DNA from: Parietaria judaica
Lineage: Eukaryota > Streptophyta > Magnoliopsida > Rosales > Urticaceae
DNA length: 64,000 bases
NCBI GenBank assembly: GCA_954871525.1
Contig: OX940865.1
Location: 21,684,420-21,748,419, forward strand
Direction: 5' to 3'
The stretch's first letter is position 1. The number at the start of each line of letters is the position of its first letter. The notes below the pieces were generated by a model. The model was not told the origin of the DNA. It saw only the letters and a program-made list of their open reading frames with translations, and made no database searches. This document shows positions 37,879 to 51,446 of this stretch, piece after piece. The translations under genes and the position numbers were made by a program.

Positions 37879-39617
37879 ATGATTTTAGGGCTTATATATT
37901 GGAATTTGAATATAACAAGAGTTCTCATGCAAAAATATGCAAGGATTAAATTGTTGACAAAAAATGCCATAGGAAATGCTATAGCATTTCCTATAGCATT
38001 TCTTTATTTTACATTTTTTACAACCTTAAATTTCGAACCAATTGAAAAAAATAATGATTTTAGGGCTTATACATTGGAATTTGAATATAACAAGAGTTCT
38101 GATGCAAAAATATGCAAGGATTAAATTGTTGACGAGAAATGCCATAGGAAATGCTATAGCATTTCCTATAGCATTTCTTTATTTGACATTTTTTACAACC
38201 TTAAATTTCGAACCAATTGAAAAAATAATGATTTTAGGGATTATACATTGGAATTTGAATATAACAAGAGTTCTCATGCAAAAATATGCAAGGATTAAAT
38301 TGTTGACGAAAAATGCCATAGGAAATGCTATAGCATTTCCTATAGCATTTCTTTATTTTACATTTTTTACAACCTTAAATTTCGAACCAATTGAAAAAAT
38401 AATGATTTTAGGGCTTATACATAGGAATTTGAATATAACAAGAGTTCTCATGCAAAAATATGCAAGGATTAAATTGTTGACGAGAAATGCCATAGGAAAT
38501 GCTATAGCATTTCCTATAGCATTTCTTTATTTGATATTTTTTACAACCTTAAATTTCGAACCAATTGAAAAAATAATGATTTTAGGGATTATACATTGGA
38601 ATTTGAATATAACAAGAGTTCTCATGCAAAAATATGCAAGGATTAAATTGTTGACGAAAAATGCCATAGGAAATGCTATAACATTTCCTATAGCATTTCT
38701 TTATTTTACATTTTTTACAACCTTAAATTTCGAACAGATTGAAAAAATAATGATTTTAGGGCTTATACATTGGAATTTGAATATAACAAGAGTTCTCATG
38801 CAAAAATATGCAAGGATTAAATTGTTGACGAGAAATGCCATAGGAAATGCTATAGCATTTCCTATAACATTTCTTTACTTGACATTTTTTACAACCTTAA
38901 ATTTCGAATCAATTGAAAAAATAATGATTTTAGGGATTATACATTGGAATTTGAATATAACAAGAGTTCTCATGCAAAAATATGCAAGGATTAAATTGTT
39001 GACGAAAAATGCCATAGGAAATGCTATAACATTTCCTATAGCATTTCTTTATTTTACATTTTTTACAACCTTAAATTTCGAACAGATTGAAAAAATAATG
39101 ATTTTAGGGCTTATACATTGGAATTTGAATATAACAAGAGTTCTCATGCAAAAATATGCAAGGATTAAATTATTGACGAGAAATGCCATAGGAAATGATA
39201 TAGCATTTCCTATAGCATTTCTTTATTTGACATTTTTACAACCTTAAATTTCGAACCAATTGAAAAAATAATGATTTTAGGGATTATACATTGGAATTTG
39301 AATATAACAAGAGTTCTCATGCAAAAATATGCAAGGATTAAATTGTTGACGAGAAATGCCATAAGAAATGCTATAGCATTTCCTATAGCATTTCTTTATT
39401 TTACATTTTTTACAACCTTAAATTTCGAACCAATTGAAAAAATAATTATTTTAGGGCTTATACATTGGAATTTGAATATAACAAGAGTTCTCATGCAAAA
39501 ATATGCAATGATTAAATTATTGACGAGAAACGCCATAGGAAATGCTATAGCATTTCCTATAGCATTTCTTTATTTTACATTTTTTACAACCTTAAATTTG
39601 AACCAATTGGAAAAATA
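37879..39617. repeat. 10-mer variant lacking r10
   Basis: r9 (39271) is followed directly by r11 (39445, with ATAATTATTTTAG and GCAATGATTAAA). The AGAGCTTAT/TTTGTATATAAC monomer is missing, consistent with a one-monomer deletion in register. r11 carries TTATTGACG here. Confidence 0.87.
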
Positions 39618-42227
39618 ATGATTTTAGGGCTTATATATTGGAATTTGAATATAACAAGAGTTCTCATGCAAAAATATGCAAGGATTAAATTGTTGACAAA
39701 AAATGCCATAGGAAATGCTATAGCATTTCCTATAGCATTTCTTTATTTTACATTTTTTACAACCTTAAATTTCGAACCAATTGAAAAAAATAATGATTTT
39801 AGGGCTTATACATTGGAATTTGAATATAACAAGAGTTCTGATGCAAAAATATGCAAGGATTAAATTGTTGACGAGAAATGCCATAGGAAATGCTATAGCA
39901 TTTCCTATAGCATTTCTTTATTTGACATTTTTTACAACCTTAAATTTCGAACCAATTGAAAAAATAATGATTTTAGGGATTATACATTGGAATTTGAATA
40001 TAACAAGAGTTCTCATGCAAAAATATGCAAGGATTAAATTGTTGACGAAAAATGCCATAGGAAATGCTATAGCATTTCCTATAGCATTTCTTTATTTTAC
40101 ATTTTTTACAACCTTAAATTTCGAACCAATTGAAAAAATAATGATTTTAGGGCTTATACATAGGAATTTGAATATAACAAGAGTTCTCATGCAAAAATAT
40201 GCAAGGATTAAATTGTTGACGAGAAATGCCATAGGAAATGCTATAGCATTTCCTATAGCATTTCTTTATTTGACATTTTTTACAACCTTAAATTTCGAAC
40301 CAATTGAAAAAATAATGATTTTAGGGATTATACATTGGAATTTGAATATAACAAGAGTTCTCATGCAAAAATATGCAAGGATTAAATTGTTGACGAAAAA
40401 TGCCATAGGAAATGCTATAACATTTCCTATAGCATTTCTTTATTTTACATTTTTTACAACCTTAAATTTCGAACCAATTGAAAAAATAATGATTTTAGGG
40501 CTTATACATAGGAATTTGAATATAACAAGAGTTCTCATGCAAAAATATTCAAGGATTAAATTGTTGACGAGAAATGCCATAGGAAATGCTATAGCATTTC
40601 CTATAGCATTTCTTTATTTGACATTTTTTACAACCTTAAATTTTGAACCAATTGAAAAAATAATGATTTTAGGGATTATACATTGGAATTTGAATATAAC
40701 AAGAGTTCTCATGCAAAAATATGCAAGGATTAAATTGTTGACGAAAAATGCCATAGGAAATGCTATAGCATTTCCTATAGCATTTCTTTATTTTACATTT
40801 TTTACAACCTTAAATTTCGAACCAATTGAAAAAATAATGATTTTATGGCTTATACATAGGAATTTGAATATAACAAGAGTTCTCATGCAAAAATATGCAA
40901 GGATTAAATTGTTGACGAGAAATGCCATAGGAAATGCTATAGCATTTTCTTATAGCATTTCTTTATTTGACATTTTTTACAACCTTAAATTTCGAACCAA
41001 TTGAAAAAATAATGATTTTAGGGATTATACAATGGAATTTGAATATAACAAGAGTTCTCATGCAAAAATATGCAAGGATTAAATTGTTGACGAAAAATGC
41101 CATAGGAAATGCTATAACATTTCCTATAGCATTTCTTTATTTTACATTTTTTACAACCTTAAATTTCGAACAGATTGAAAAAATAATGATTTTAGGGCTT
41201 ATACATTGGAATTTGAATATAACAAGAGTTCTCATGCAAAAATATGCAAGGATTAAATTGTTGACGAGAAATGCCATAGGAAATGCTATAGCATTTCCTA
41301 TAACATTTCTTTACTTGACATTTTTTACAACCTTAAATTTCGAATCAATTGAAAAAATAATGATTTTAGGGATTATACATTGGAATTTGAATATAACAAG
41401 AGTTCTCATGCAAAAATATGCAAGGATTAAATTGTTGACGAAAAATGCCATAGGAAATGCTATAACATTTCCTATAGCATTTCTTTATTTTACATTTTTT
41501 ACAACCTTAAATTTCGAACAGATTGAAAAAATAATGATTTTAGGGCTTATACATTGGAATTTGAATATAACAAGAGTTCTCATGCAAAAATATGCAAGGA
41601 TTAAATTATTGACGAGAAATGCCATAGGAAATGATATAGCATTTCCTATAGCATTTCTTTATTTGACATTTTTACAACCTTAAATTTCGAACCAATTGAA
41701 AAAATAATGATTTTAGGGCTTATACATTGGAATTTGAATATAACAAGAGTTCTCATGCAAAAATATGCAAGGATTAAATTGTTGACGAGAAATGCCATAA
41801 GAAATGCTATAGCATTTCCTATAGCATTTCTTTATTTTACATTTTTTACAACCTTAAATTTCGAACCAATTGAAAAAATAATGATTTTAGAGCTTATACA
41901 TTGGAATTTGTATATAACAAGAGTTCTCATGCAAAAATATGCAAGGATTAAATTGTTGACAAAAAATGCCATAGGAAATGCTATAGCATTTCCTATAGCA
42001 TTTCTTTATTTTACATTTTTTACAACCTTAAATTTCGAACCAATTGAAAAAATAATTATTTTAGGGCTTATACATTGGAATTTGAATATAACAAGAGTTC
42101 TCATGCAAAAATATGCAATGATTAAATTGTTGACGAGAAACGCCATAGGAAATGCTATAGCATTTCCTATAGCATTTCTTTATTTTACATTTTTTACAAC
42201 CTTAAATTTGAACCAATTGGAAAAATA
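39618..42227. repeat. 15-mer variant of the 11-mer unit
   Basis: Two extra pairs of r3/r4-type monomers lie between 40315 and 41011. Marks specific to this expansion are TTTTATGGCTTATAC (near 40842) and TACAATGGAAT (near 41028). This copy alone has AAATATTCAAGG (near 40546) and a one-base insertion in the dyad (AGCATTTTCTTATAGC near 40942) that shifts the frame. Confidence 0.87.
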
Positions 42228-44140
42228 ATGATTTTAGGGCTTATATATTGGAATTTGAATATAACAAGAGTTCTCATGCAAAAATATGCAAGGATTAAAT
42301 TGTTGACAAAAAATGCCATAGGAAATGCTATAGCATTTCCTATAGCATTTCTTTATTTTACATTTTTTACAACCTTAAATTTCGAACCAATTGAAAAAAA
42401 TAATGATTTTAGGGCTTATACATTGGAATTTGAATATAACAAGAGTTCTGATGCAAAAATATGCAAGGATTAAATTGTTGACGAGAAATGCCATAGGAAA
42501 TGCTATAGCATTTCCTATAGCATTTCTTTATTTGACATTTTTTACAACCTTAAATTTCGAACCAATTGAAAAAATAATGATTTTAGGGATTATACATTGG
42601 AATTTGAATATAACAAGAGTTCTCATGCAAAAATATGCAAGGATTAAATTGTTGACGAAAAATGCCATAGGAAATGCTATAGCATTTCCTATAGCATTTC
42701 TTTATTTTACATTTTTTACAACCTTAAATTTCGAACCAATTGAAAAAATAATGATTTTAGGGCTTATACATAGGAATTTGAATATAACAAGAGTTCTCAT
42801 GCAAAAATATGCAAGGATTAAATTGTTGACGAAAAATGCCATAGGAAATGCTATAGCATTTCCTATAGCATTTCTTTATTTGACATTTTTTACAACCTTA
42901 AATTTCGAACCAATTGAAAAAATAATGATTTTAGGGATTATACATTGGAATTTGAATATAACAAGAGTTCTCATGCAAAAATATGCAAGGATTAAATTGT
43001 TGACGAAAAATGCCATAGGAAATGCTATAACATTTCCTATAGCATTTCTTTATTTTACATTTTTTACAACCTTAAATTTCGAACAGATTGAAAAAATAAT
43101 GATTTTAGGGCTTATACATTGGAATTTGAATATAACAAGAGTTCTCATGCAAAAATATGCAAGGATTAAATTGTTGACGAGAAATGCCATAGGAAATGCT
43201 ATAGCATTTCCTATAACATTTCTTTACTTGACATTTTTTACAACCTTAAATTTCGAATCAATTGAAAAAATAATGATTTTAGGGATTATACATTGGAATT
43301 TGAATATAACAAGAGTTCTCATGCAAAAATATGCAAGGATTAAATTGTTGACGAAAAATGCCATAGGAAATGCTATAACATTTCCTATAGCATTTCTTTA
43401 TTTTACATTTTTTACAACCTTAAATTTCGAACAGATTGAAAAAATAATGATTTTAGGGCTTATACATTGGAATTTGAATATAACAAGAGTTCTCATGCAA
43501 AAATATGCAAGGATTAAATTATTGACGAGAAATGCCATAGGAAATGATATAGCATTTCCTATAGCATTTCTTTATTTGACATTTTTACAACCTTAAATTT
43601 CGAACCAATTGAAAAAATAATGATTTTAGGGATTATACATTGGAATTTGAATATAACAAGAATTCTCATGCAAAAATATGCAAGGATTAAATTGTTGACG
43701 AGAAATGCCATAAGAAATGCTATAGCATTTCCTATAGCATTTCTTTATTTTACATTTTTTACAACCTTAAATTTCGAACCAATTGAAAAAATAATGATTT
43801 TAGAGCTTATACATTGGAATTTGTATATAACAAGAGTTCTCATGCAAAAATATGCAAGGATTAAATTGTTGACAAAAAATGCCATAGGAAATGCTATAGC
43901 ATTTCCTATAGCATTTCTTTATTTTACATTTTTTACAACCTTAAATTTTGAACCAATTGAAAAAATAATTATTTTAGGGGTTATACATTGGAATTTGAAT
44001 ATAACAAGAGTTCTCATGCAAAAATATGCAATGATTAAATTGTTGACGAGAAACGCCATAGGAAATGCTATAGCATTTCCTATAGCATTTCTTTATTTTG
44101 CATTTTTTACAACCTTAAATTTGAACCAATTGGAAAAATA
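42228..44140. repeat. 11-mer HOR unit
   Basis: Complete r1-r11. Copy-specific differences: r4 has GACGAAAAATGCC instead of GACGAGAAATGCC (42833), r9 has AAGAATTCTC (43660), and r11 has GGGGTTATAC (43977) and TTTTGCATTT (44097). Confidence 0.87.
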
Positions 44141-45184
44141 ATGATTTTAGGGCTTATATATTGGAATTTGAATATAACAAGAGTTCTCATGCTAAAATAT
44201 GCAAGGATTAAATTGTTGACAAAAAATGCCATAGGAAATGCTATAGCATTTCCTATAGCATTTCTTTATTTTACATTTTTTACAACCTTAAATTTCGAAC
44301 CAATTGAAAAAAATAATGATTTTAGGGCTTATACATTGGAATTTGAATATAACAAGAGTTCTGATGCAAAAATATGCAAGGATTAAATTGTTGACGAGAA
44401 ATGCCATAGGAAATGCTATAGCATTTCCTATAGCATTTCTTTATTTGACATTTTTTACAACCTTAAATTTCTAACCAATTGAAAAAATAATGATTTTAGG
44501 GATTATACATTGGAATTTGAATATAACAAGAGTTCTCATGCAAAAATATGCAAGGATTAAATTGTTGACGAAAAATGCCATAGGAAATGCTATAGCATTT
44601 CCTATAGCATTTCTTTATTTTACATTTTTTACAACCTTAAATTTCGAACCAATTGAAAAAATAATGATTTTAGGGCTTATACATAGGAATTTGAATATAA
44701 CAAGAGTTCTCATGCAAAAATATGCAAGGATTAAATTGTTGACGAGAAATGCCATAGGAAATGCTATAGCATTTCCTATAGCATTTCTTTATTTGACATT
44801 TTTTACAACCTTAAATTTCGAACCAATTGAAAAAATAATGATTTTAGGGATTATACATTGGAATTTGAATATAACAAGAGTTCTCATGCAAAAATATGCA
44901 AGGATTAAATTGTTGACGAAAAATGCCATAGGAAATGCTATAACATTTCCTATAGCATTTCTTTATTTTACATTTTTTACAACCTTAAATTTCGAACAGA
45001 TTGAAAAAATAATGATTTTAGGGCTTATACATTGGAATTTGAATATAACAAGAGTTCTCATGCAAAAATATGCAAGGATTAAATTGTTGACGAGAAATGC
45101 CATAGGAAATGCTATAGCATTTCCTATAGCATTTCTTTATTTTGCATTTTTTACAACCTTAAATTTGAACCAATTGGAAAAATA
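44141..45184. repeat. 6-mer deletion derivative (r1-r5 plus r6/r11 hybrid)
   Basis: r1 to r5 are followed by a monomer (45012) that begins like r6 and ends like r11 (TTTTGCATTT, TTGAACCAATTGG). Five monomers are missing between them. The r1 monomer has CATGCTAAAATATGC, and the sequence before 44490 has TTTCTAACC, a stop. The same derivative recurs at 53360-54403. Confidence 0.88.
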
Positions 45185-47097
45185 ATGATTTTAGGGCTTA
45201 TATATTGGAATTTGAATATAACAAGAGTTCTCATGCAAAAATATGCAAGGATTAAATTGTTGACAAAAAATGCCATAGGAAATGCTATAGCATTTCCTAT
45301 AGCATTTCTTTATTTTACATTTTTTACAACCTTAAATTTCGAACCAATTGAAAAAAATAATGATTTTAGGGCTTATACATTGGAATTTGAATATAACAAG
45401 AGTTCTGATGCAAAAATATGCAAGGATTAAATTGTTGACGAGAAATGCCATAGGAAATGCTATAGCATTTCCTATAGCATTTCTTTATTTGACATTTTTT
45501 ACAACCTTAAATTTCTAACCAATTGAAAAAATAATGATTTTAGGGATTATACATTGGAATTTGAATATAACAAGAGTTCTCATGCAAAAATATGCAAGGA
45601 TTAAATTGTTGACGAAAAATGCCATAGGAAATGCTATAGCATTTCCTATAGCATTTCTTTATTTTTACATTTTTTACAACCTTAAATTTCGAACCAATTG
45701 AAAAAATAATGATTTTAGGCTTATACATAGGAATTTGAATATAACAAGAGTTCTCATGCAAAAATATGCAAGGATTAAATTGTTGACGAGAAATGCCATA
45801 GGAAATGCTATAGCATTTCCTATAGCATTTCTTTATTTGACATTTTTTACAACCTTAAATTTCGAACCAATTGAAAAAATAATGATTTTAGGGATTATAC
45901 ATTGGAATTTGAATATAACAAGAGTTCTCATGCAAAAATATGCAAGGATTAAATTGTTGACGAAAAATGCCATAGGAAATGCTATAACATTTCCTATAGC
46001 ATTTCTTTATTTTACATTTTTTACAACCTTAAATTTCGAACAGATTGAAAAAATAATGATTTTAGGGCTTATACATTGGAATTTGAATATAACAAGAGTT
46101 CTCATGCAAAAATATGCAAGGATTAAATTGTTGACGAGAAATGCCATAGGAAATGCTATAGCATTTCCTATAACATTTCTTTACTTGACATTTTTTACAA
46201 CCTTAAATTTCGAATCAATTGAAAAAATAATGATTTTAGGGATTATACATTGGAATTTGAATATAACAAGAGTTCTCATGCAAAAATATGCAAGGATTAA
46301 ATTGTTGACGAAAAATGCCATAGGAAATGCTATAACATTTCCTATAGCATTTCTTTATTTTACATTTTTTACAACCTTAAATTTCGAACAGATTGAAAAA
46401 ATAATGATTTTAGGGCTTATACATTGGAATTTGAATATAACAAGAGTTCTCATGCAAAAATATGCAAGGATTAAATTATTGACGAGAAATGCCATAGGAA
46501 ATGATATAGCATTTCCTATAGCATTTCTTTATTTGACATTTTTACAACCTTAAATTTCGAACCAATTGAAAAAATAATTATTTTAGGGATTATACATTGG
46601 AATTTGAATATAACAAGAGTTCTCATGCAAAAATATGCAAGGATTAAATTGTTGACGAGAAATGCCATAAGAAATGCTATAGCATTTCCTATAGCATTTC
46701 TTTATTTTACATTTTTTACAACCTTAAATTTCGAACCAATTGAAAAAATAATGATTTTAGAGCTTATACATTGGAATTTGTATATAACAAGAGTTCTCAT
46801 GCAAAAATATGCAAGGATTAAATTGTTGACAAAAAATGCCATAGGAAATGCTATAGCATTTCCTATAGCATTTCTTTATTTTACATTTTTTACAACCTTA
46901 AATTTCGAACCAATTGAAAAAATAATTATTTTAGGGCTTATACATTGGAATTTGAATATAACAAGAGTTCTCATGCAAAAATATGCAATGATTAAATTGT
47001 TGACGAGAAACGCCATAGGAAATGCTATAGCATTTCCTATAGCATTTCTTTATTTTACATTTTTTACAACCTTAAATTTGAACCAATTGGAAAAATA
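45185..47097. repeat. 11-mer HOR unit with two frame-breaking indels
   Basis: Complete r1-r11. It has TTTCTAACC at about 45514, an extra T (TATTTTTACATT near 45660) and one G fewer in TTTTAGGCTTATAC (45715). r9 starts with ATAATTATTTTAGGG (46577). Confidence 0.87.
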
Positions 47098-50000
47098 ATG
47101 ATTTTAGGGCTTATATATTGGAATTTGAATATAACAAGAGTTCTCATGCAAAAATATGCAAGGATTAAATTGTTGACGAAAAATGCCATAGGAAATGCTA
47201 TAGCATTTCCTATAGCATTTCTTTATTTTACATTTTTTACAACCTTAAATTTCGAACAGATTGAAAAAATAATGATTTTAGGGCTTATACATTGGAATTT
47301 GAATATAACAAGAGTTCTCATGCAAAAATATGCAGGGATTAAATTGTTGACGAGAAATGCCATAGGAAATGCTATAGCATTTCCTATAGCATTTCTTTAT
47401 TTGACATTTTTTACAACCTTAAATTTCGAACCAATTGAAAAAATAATGATTTTAGGGATTATACATTGGAATTTGAATATAACAAGAGTTCTCATGCAAA
47501 AATATGCAAGGATTAAATTGTTGACGAAAAATGCCATAGGAAATGCTATAGCATTTCCTATAGCATTTCATTATTTTACATTTTTTACAACCTTAAATTT
47601 CGAACCAATTGAAAAAATAATGATTTTAGGGCTTATACATAGGAATTTGAATATAACAAGAGTTCTCATGCAAAAATATGCAAGGATTAAATTGTTGACG
47701 AGAAATGCCATAGGAAATGCTATAGCATTTCCTATAGAATTTCTTTATTTGACATTTTTTACAACCTTAAATTTCGAACCAATTGAAAAAATAATGATTT
47801 TAGGGATTATACATTGGAATTTGAATATAACAAGAGTTCTCATGCAAAAATATGCAAGGATTAAATTGTTGACGAAAAATGCCATAGGAAATGCTATAAC
47901 ATTTCCTATAGCATTTCTTTATTTTACATTTTTTACAACCTTAAATTTCGAACAGATTGAAAAAATAATGATTTTAGGGCTTATACATTGGAATTTGAAT
48001 ATAACAAGAGTTCTCATGCAAAAATATGCAGGGATTAAATTGTTGACGAGAAATGCCATAGGAAATGCTATAGCATTTCCTATAGCATTTCTTTATTTTA
48101 CATTTTTTACAACCTTAAATTTCGAACCAATTGAAAAAATAATGATTTTAGGGCTTATACATTGGAATTTAAATATAAGAAGAGTTCTCATGCAAAAATA
48201 TGCAAGGATTAAATTGTTGACAAAAAATGCCATAGGAAATGCTATAGCATTTCCTATAGCATTTCTTTATTTTACATTTTTTACAACCTTAAATTTCGAA
48301 CCAATTGAAAAAATAATGATTTTAGGGCTTATACATTGGAATTCGAATATAACAAGAGTTCTCATGCAAAAATATGCAAGGATTAAATTGTTGACGAGAA
48401 ATGCCATAGGAAATGCTATAGCATTTCCTATAGCATTTCTTTATTTGACATTTTTTACAACCTTAAATTTCGAACCAATTGAAAAAATAATGATTTTAGG
48501 GCTTATACATTGGAATTTGAATATAACAAGAGTTCTCATGCAAAAATATGCAAGGATTAAATTGTTGACAAAAAATGCCATAGGAAATGCTATAGCATTT
48601 CCTATAGCATTTCTTTATTTTACATTTTTTACAACCTTAAATTTCGAACCAATTGAAAAAATAATGATTTTAGGGCTTATACATTGGAATTCGAATATAA
48701 CAAGAGTTCTAATGCAAAAATATGCAAGGATTAAATTGTTGACGAGAAATGCCATAGGAAATGCTATAGCATTTCCTATAGCATTTCTTTATTTGACATT
48801 TTTTACAACCTTAAATTTCGAACCAATTGAAAAAATAATGATTTTAGGGCTTATACATTGGAATTTGAATATAACAAGAGTTCTCATGCAAAAATATGCA
48901 AGGATTAAATTGTTGACAAAAAATGCCATAGGAAATGCTATAGCATTTCCTATAGCATTTCTTTATTTTACATTTTTTACAACCTTAAACTTCGAACCAA
49001 TTGAAAAAAATAATGATTTTAGGGCTTATACATTGGAATTTGAATATAACAAGAGTTCTGATGCAAAAATATGCAAGGATTAAATTGTTGACGAGAAATG
49101 CCATAGGAAATGCTATAGCATTTCCTATAGCATTTCTTTATTTGACATTTTTTACAACCTTAAATTTCGAACCAATTGAAAAAATAATGATTTTAGGGAT
49201 TATACATTGGAATTTGAATATAACAAGAGTTCTCATGCAAAAATATGCAAGGATTAAATTGTTGACGAAAAATGCCATAGGAAATGCTATAGCATTTCCT
49301 ATAGCATTTCTTTATTTTACATTTTTTACAACCTTAAATTTCGAACCAATTGAAAAAATAATGATTTTAGGGCTTATACATAGGAATTTGAATATAACAA
49401 GAGTTCTCATGCAAAAATATGCAAGGATTAAATTGTTGACGAGAAATGCCATAGGAAATGCTATAGCATTTCCTATAGCATTTCTTTATTTGACATTTTT
49501 TACAACCTTAAATTTCGAACCAATTGAAAAAATAATGATTTTAGGGATTATACATTGGAATTTGAATATAACAAGAGTTCTCATGCAAAAATATGCAAGG
49601 ATTAAATTGTTGACGAAAAATGCCATAGGAAATGCTATAACATTTCCTATAGCATTTCTTTATTTTACATTTTTTACAACCTTAAATTTTGAACCAATTG
49701 AAAAAATAATGATTTTAGGGCTTATACATAGGAATTTGAATATAACAAGAGTTCTCATGCAAAAATATGCAAGGATTAAATTGTTGACGAGAAATGCCAT
49801 AGGAAATGCTATAGCATTTCCTATAGCATTTCTTTATTTGACATTTTTTACAACCTTAAATTTTGAACCAATTGAAAAAATAATGATTTTAGGGATTATA
49901 CATTGGAATTTGAATATAACAAGAGTTCTCATGCAAAAATATGCAAGGATTAAATTGTTGACGAAAAATGCCATAGGAAATGCTATAGCATTTCCTATAG

Positions 50001-51446
50001 CATTTCTTTATTTTACATTTTTTACAACCTTAAATTTCGAACCAATTGAAAAAATAATGATTTTATGGCTTATACATAGGAATTTGAATATAACAAGAGT
50101 TCTCATGCAAAAATATGCAAGGATTAAATTGTTGACGAGAAATGCCATAGGAAATGCTATAGCATTTCCTATAGCATTTCTTTATTTGACATTTTTTACA
50201 ACCTTAAATTTCGAACCAATTGAAAAAATAATGATTTTAGGGATTATACAATGGAATTTGAATATAACAAGAGTTCTCATGCAAAAATATGCAAGGATTA
50301 AATTGTTGACGAAAAATGCCATAGGAAATGCTATAACATTTCCTATAGCATTTCTTTATTTTACATTTTTTACAACCTTAAATTTCGAACAGATTGAAAA
50401 AATAATGATTTTAGGGCTTATACATTGGAATTTGAATATAACAAGAGTTCTCATGCAAAAATATGCAAGGATTAAATTGTTGACGAGAAATGCCATAGGA
50501 AATGCTATAGCATTTCCTATAACATTTCTTTACTTGACATTTTTTACAACCTTAAATTTCGAATCAATTGAAAAAATAATGATTTTAGGGATTATACATT
50601 GGAATTTGAATATAACAAGAGTTCTCATGCAAAAATATGCAAGGATTAAATTGTTGACGAAAAATGCCATAGGAAATGCTATAACATTTCCTATAGCATT
50701 TCTTTATTTTACATTTTTTACAACCTTAAATTTCGAACAGATTGAAAAAATAATGATTTTAGGGCTTATACATTGGAATTTGAATATAACAAGAGTTCTC
50801 ATGCAAAAATATGCAAGGATTAAATTATTGACGAGAAATGCCATAGGAAATGATATAGCATTTCCTATAGCATTTCTTTATTTGACATTTTTACAACCTT
50901 AAATTTCGAACCAATTGAAAAAATAATGATTTTAGGGATTATACATTGGAATTTGAATATAACAAGAGTTCTCATGCAAAAATATGCAAGGATTAAATTG
51001 TTGACGAGAAATGCCATAAGAAATGCTATAGCATTTCCTATAGCATTTCTTTATTTTACATTTTTTACAACCTTAAATTTCGAACCAATTGAAAAAATAA
51101 TGATTTTAGAGCTTATACATTGGAATTTGTATATAACAAGAGTTCTCATGCAAAAATATGCAAGGATTAAATTGTTGACAAAAAATGCCATAGGAAATGC
51201 TATAGCATTTCCTATAGCATTTCTTTATTTTACATTTTTTACAACCTTAAATTTCGAACCAATTGAAAAAATAATTATTTTAGGGCTTATACATTGGAAT
51301 TTGAATATAACAAGAGTTCTCATGCAAAAATATGCAATGATTAAATTGTTGACGAGAAACGCCATAGGAAATGCTATAGCATTTCCTATAGCATTTCTTT
51401 ATTTTACATTTTTTACAACCTTAAATTTGAGCCAATTGGAAAAATA
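47098..51446. repeat. 25-mer composite unit
   Basis: r1-r5-like monomers (47098-47967, with TATGCAGGGATT, TTTCATTATT and CCTATAGAATTTC) are followed by a six-monomer insert of A-type copies (47968-49012) containing AATATAAGAAGAG and two pairs with TGGAATTCGAAT. r2 follows at 49013, and the rest matches the 15-mer unit of 39618-42227. The right half (from about 48860) is the left end of the second copy of the large segmental duplication. Confidence 0.82.

Larger units (their letters stand above)
39640..47967. repeat. Segmental duplication, copy 1 (about 8.3 kb)
   Basis: Matches 48860-57186 in monomer order and in rare marks: ATGGCTTATAC (40842/50062), TACAATGG (41028/50247), CATGCTAAAATATGC (44190/53409), TTTCTAACC (44471, 45514/53690, 54733), TTTTAGGCTTAT (45715/54934), TTTCATTATT (47566/56785) and CCTATAGAATTTC. 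The offset moves from 9,220 to 9,219 and 9,218 exactly where copy 1 has its private +1 insertions (40942 and 45660). I noticed about fifteen other differences, plus a diverged patch at about 47170-47330. Edges are approximate because flanking monomers are themselves similar. Confidence 0.87.
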
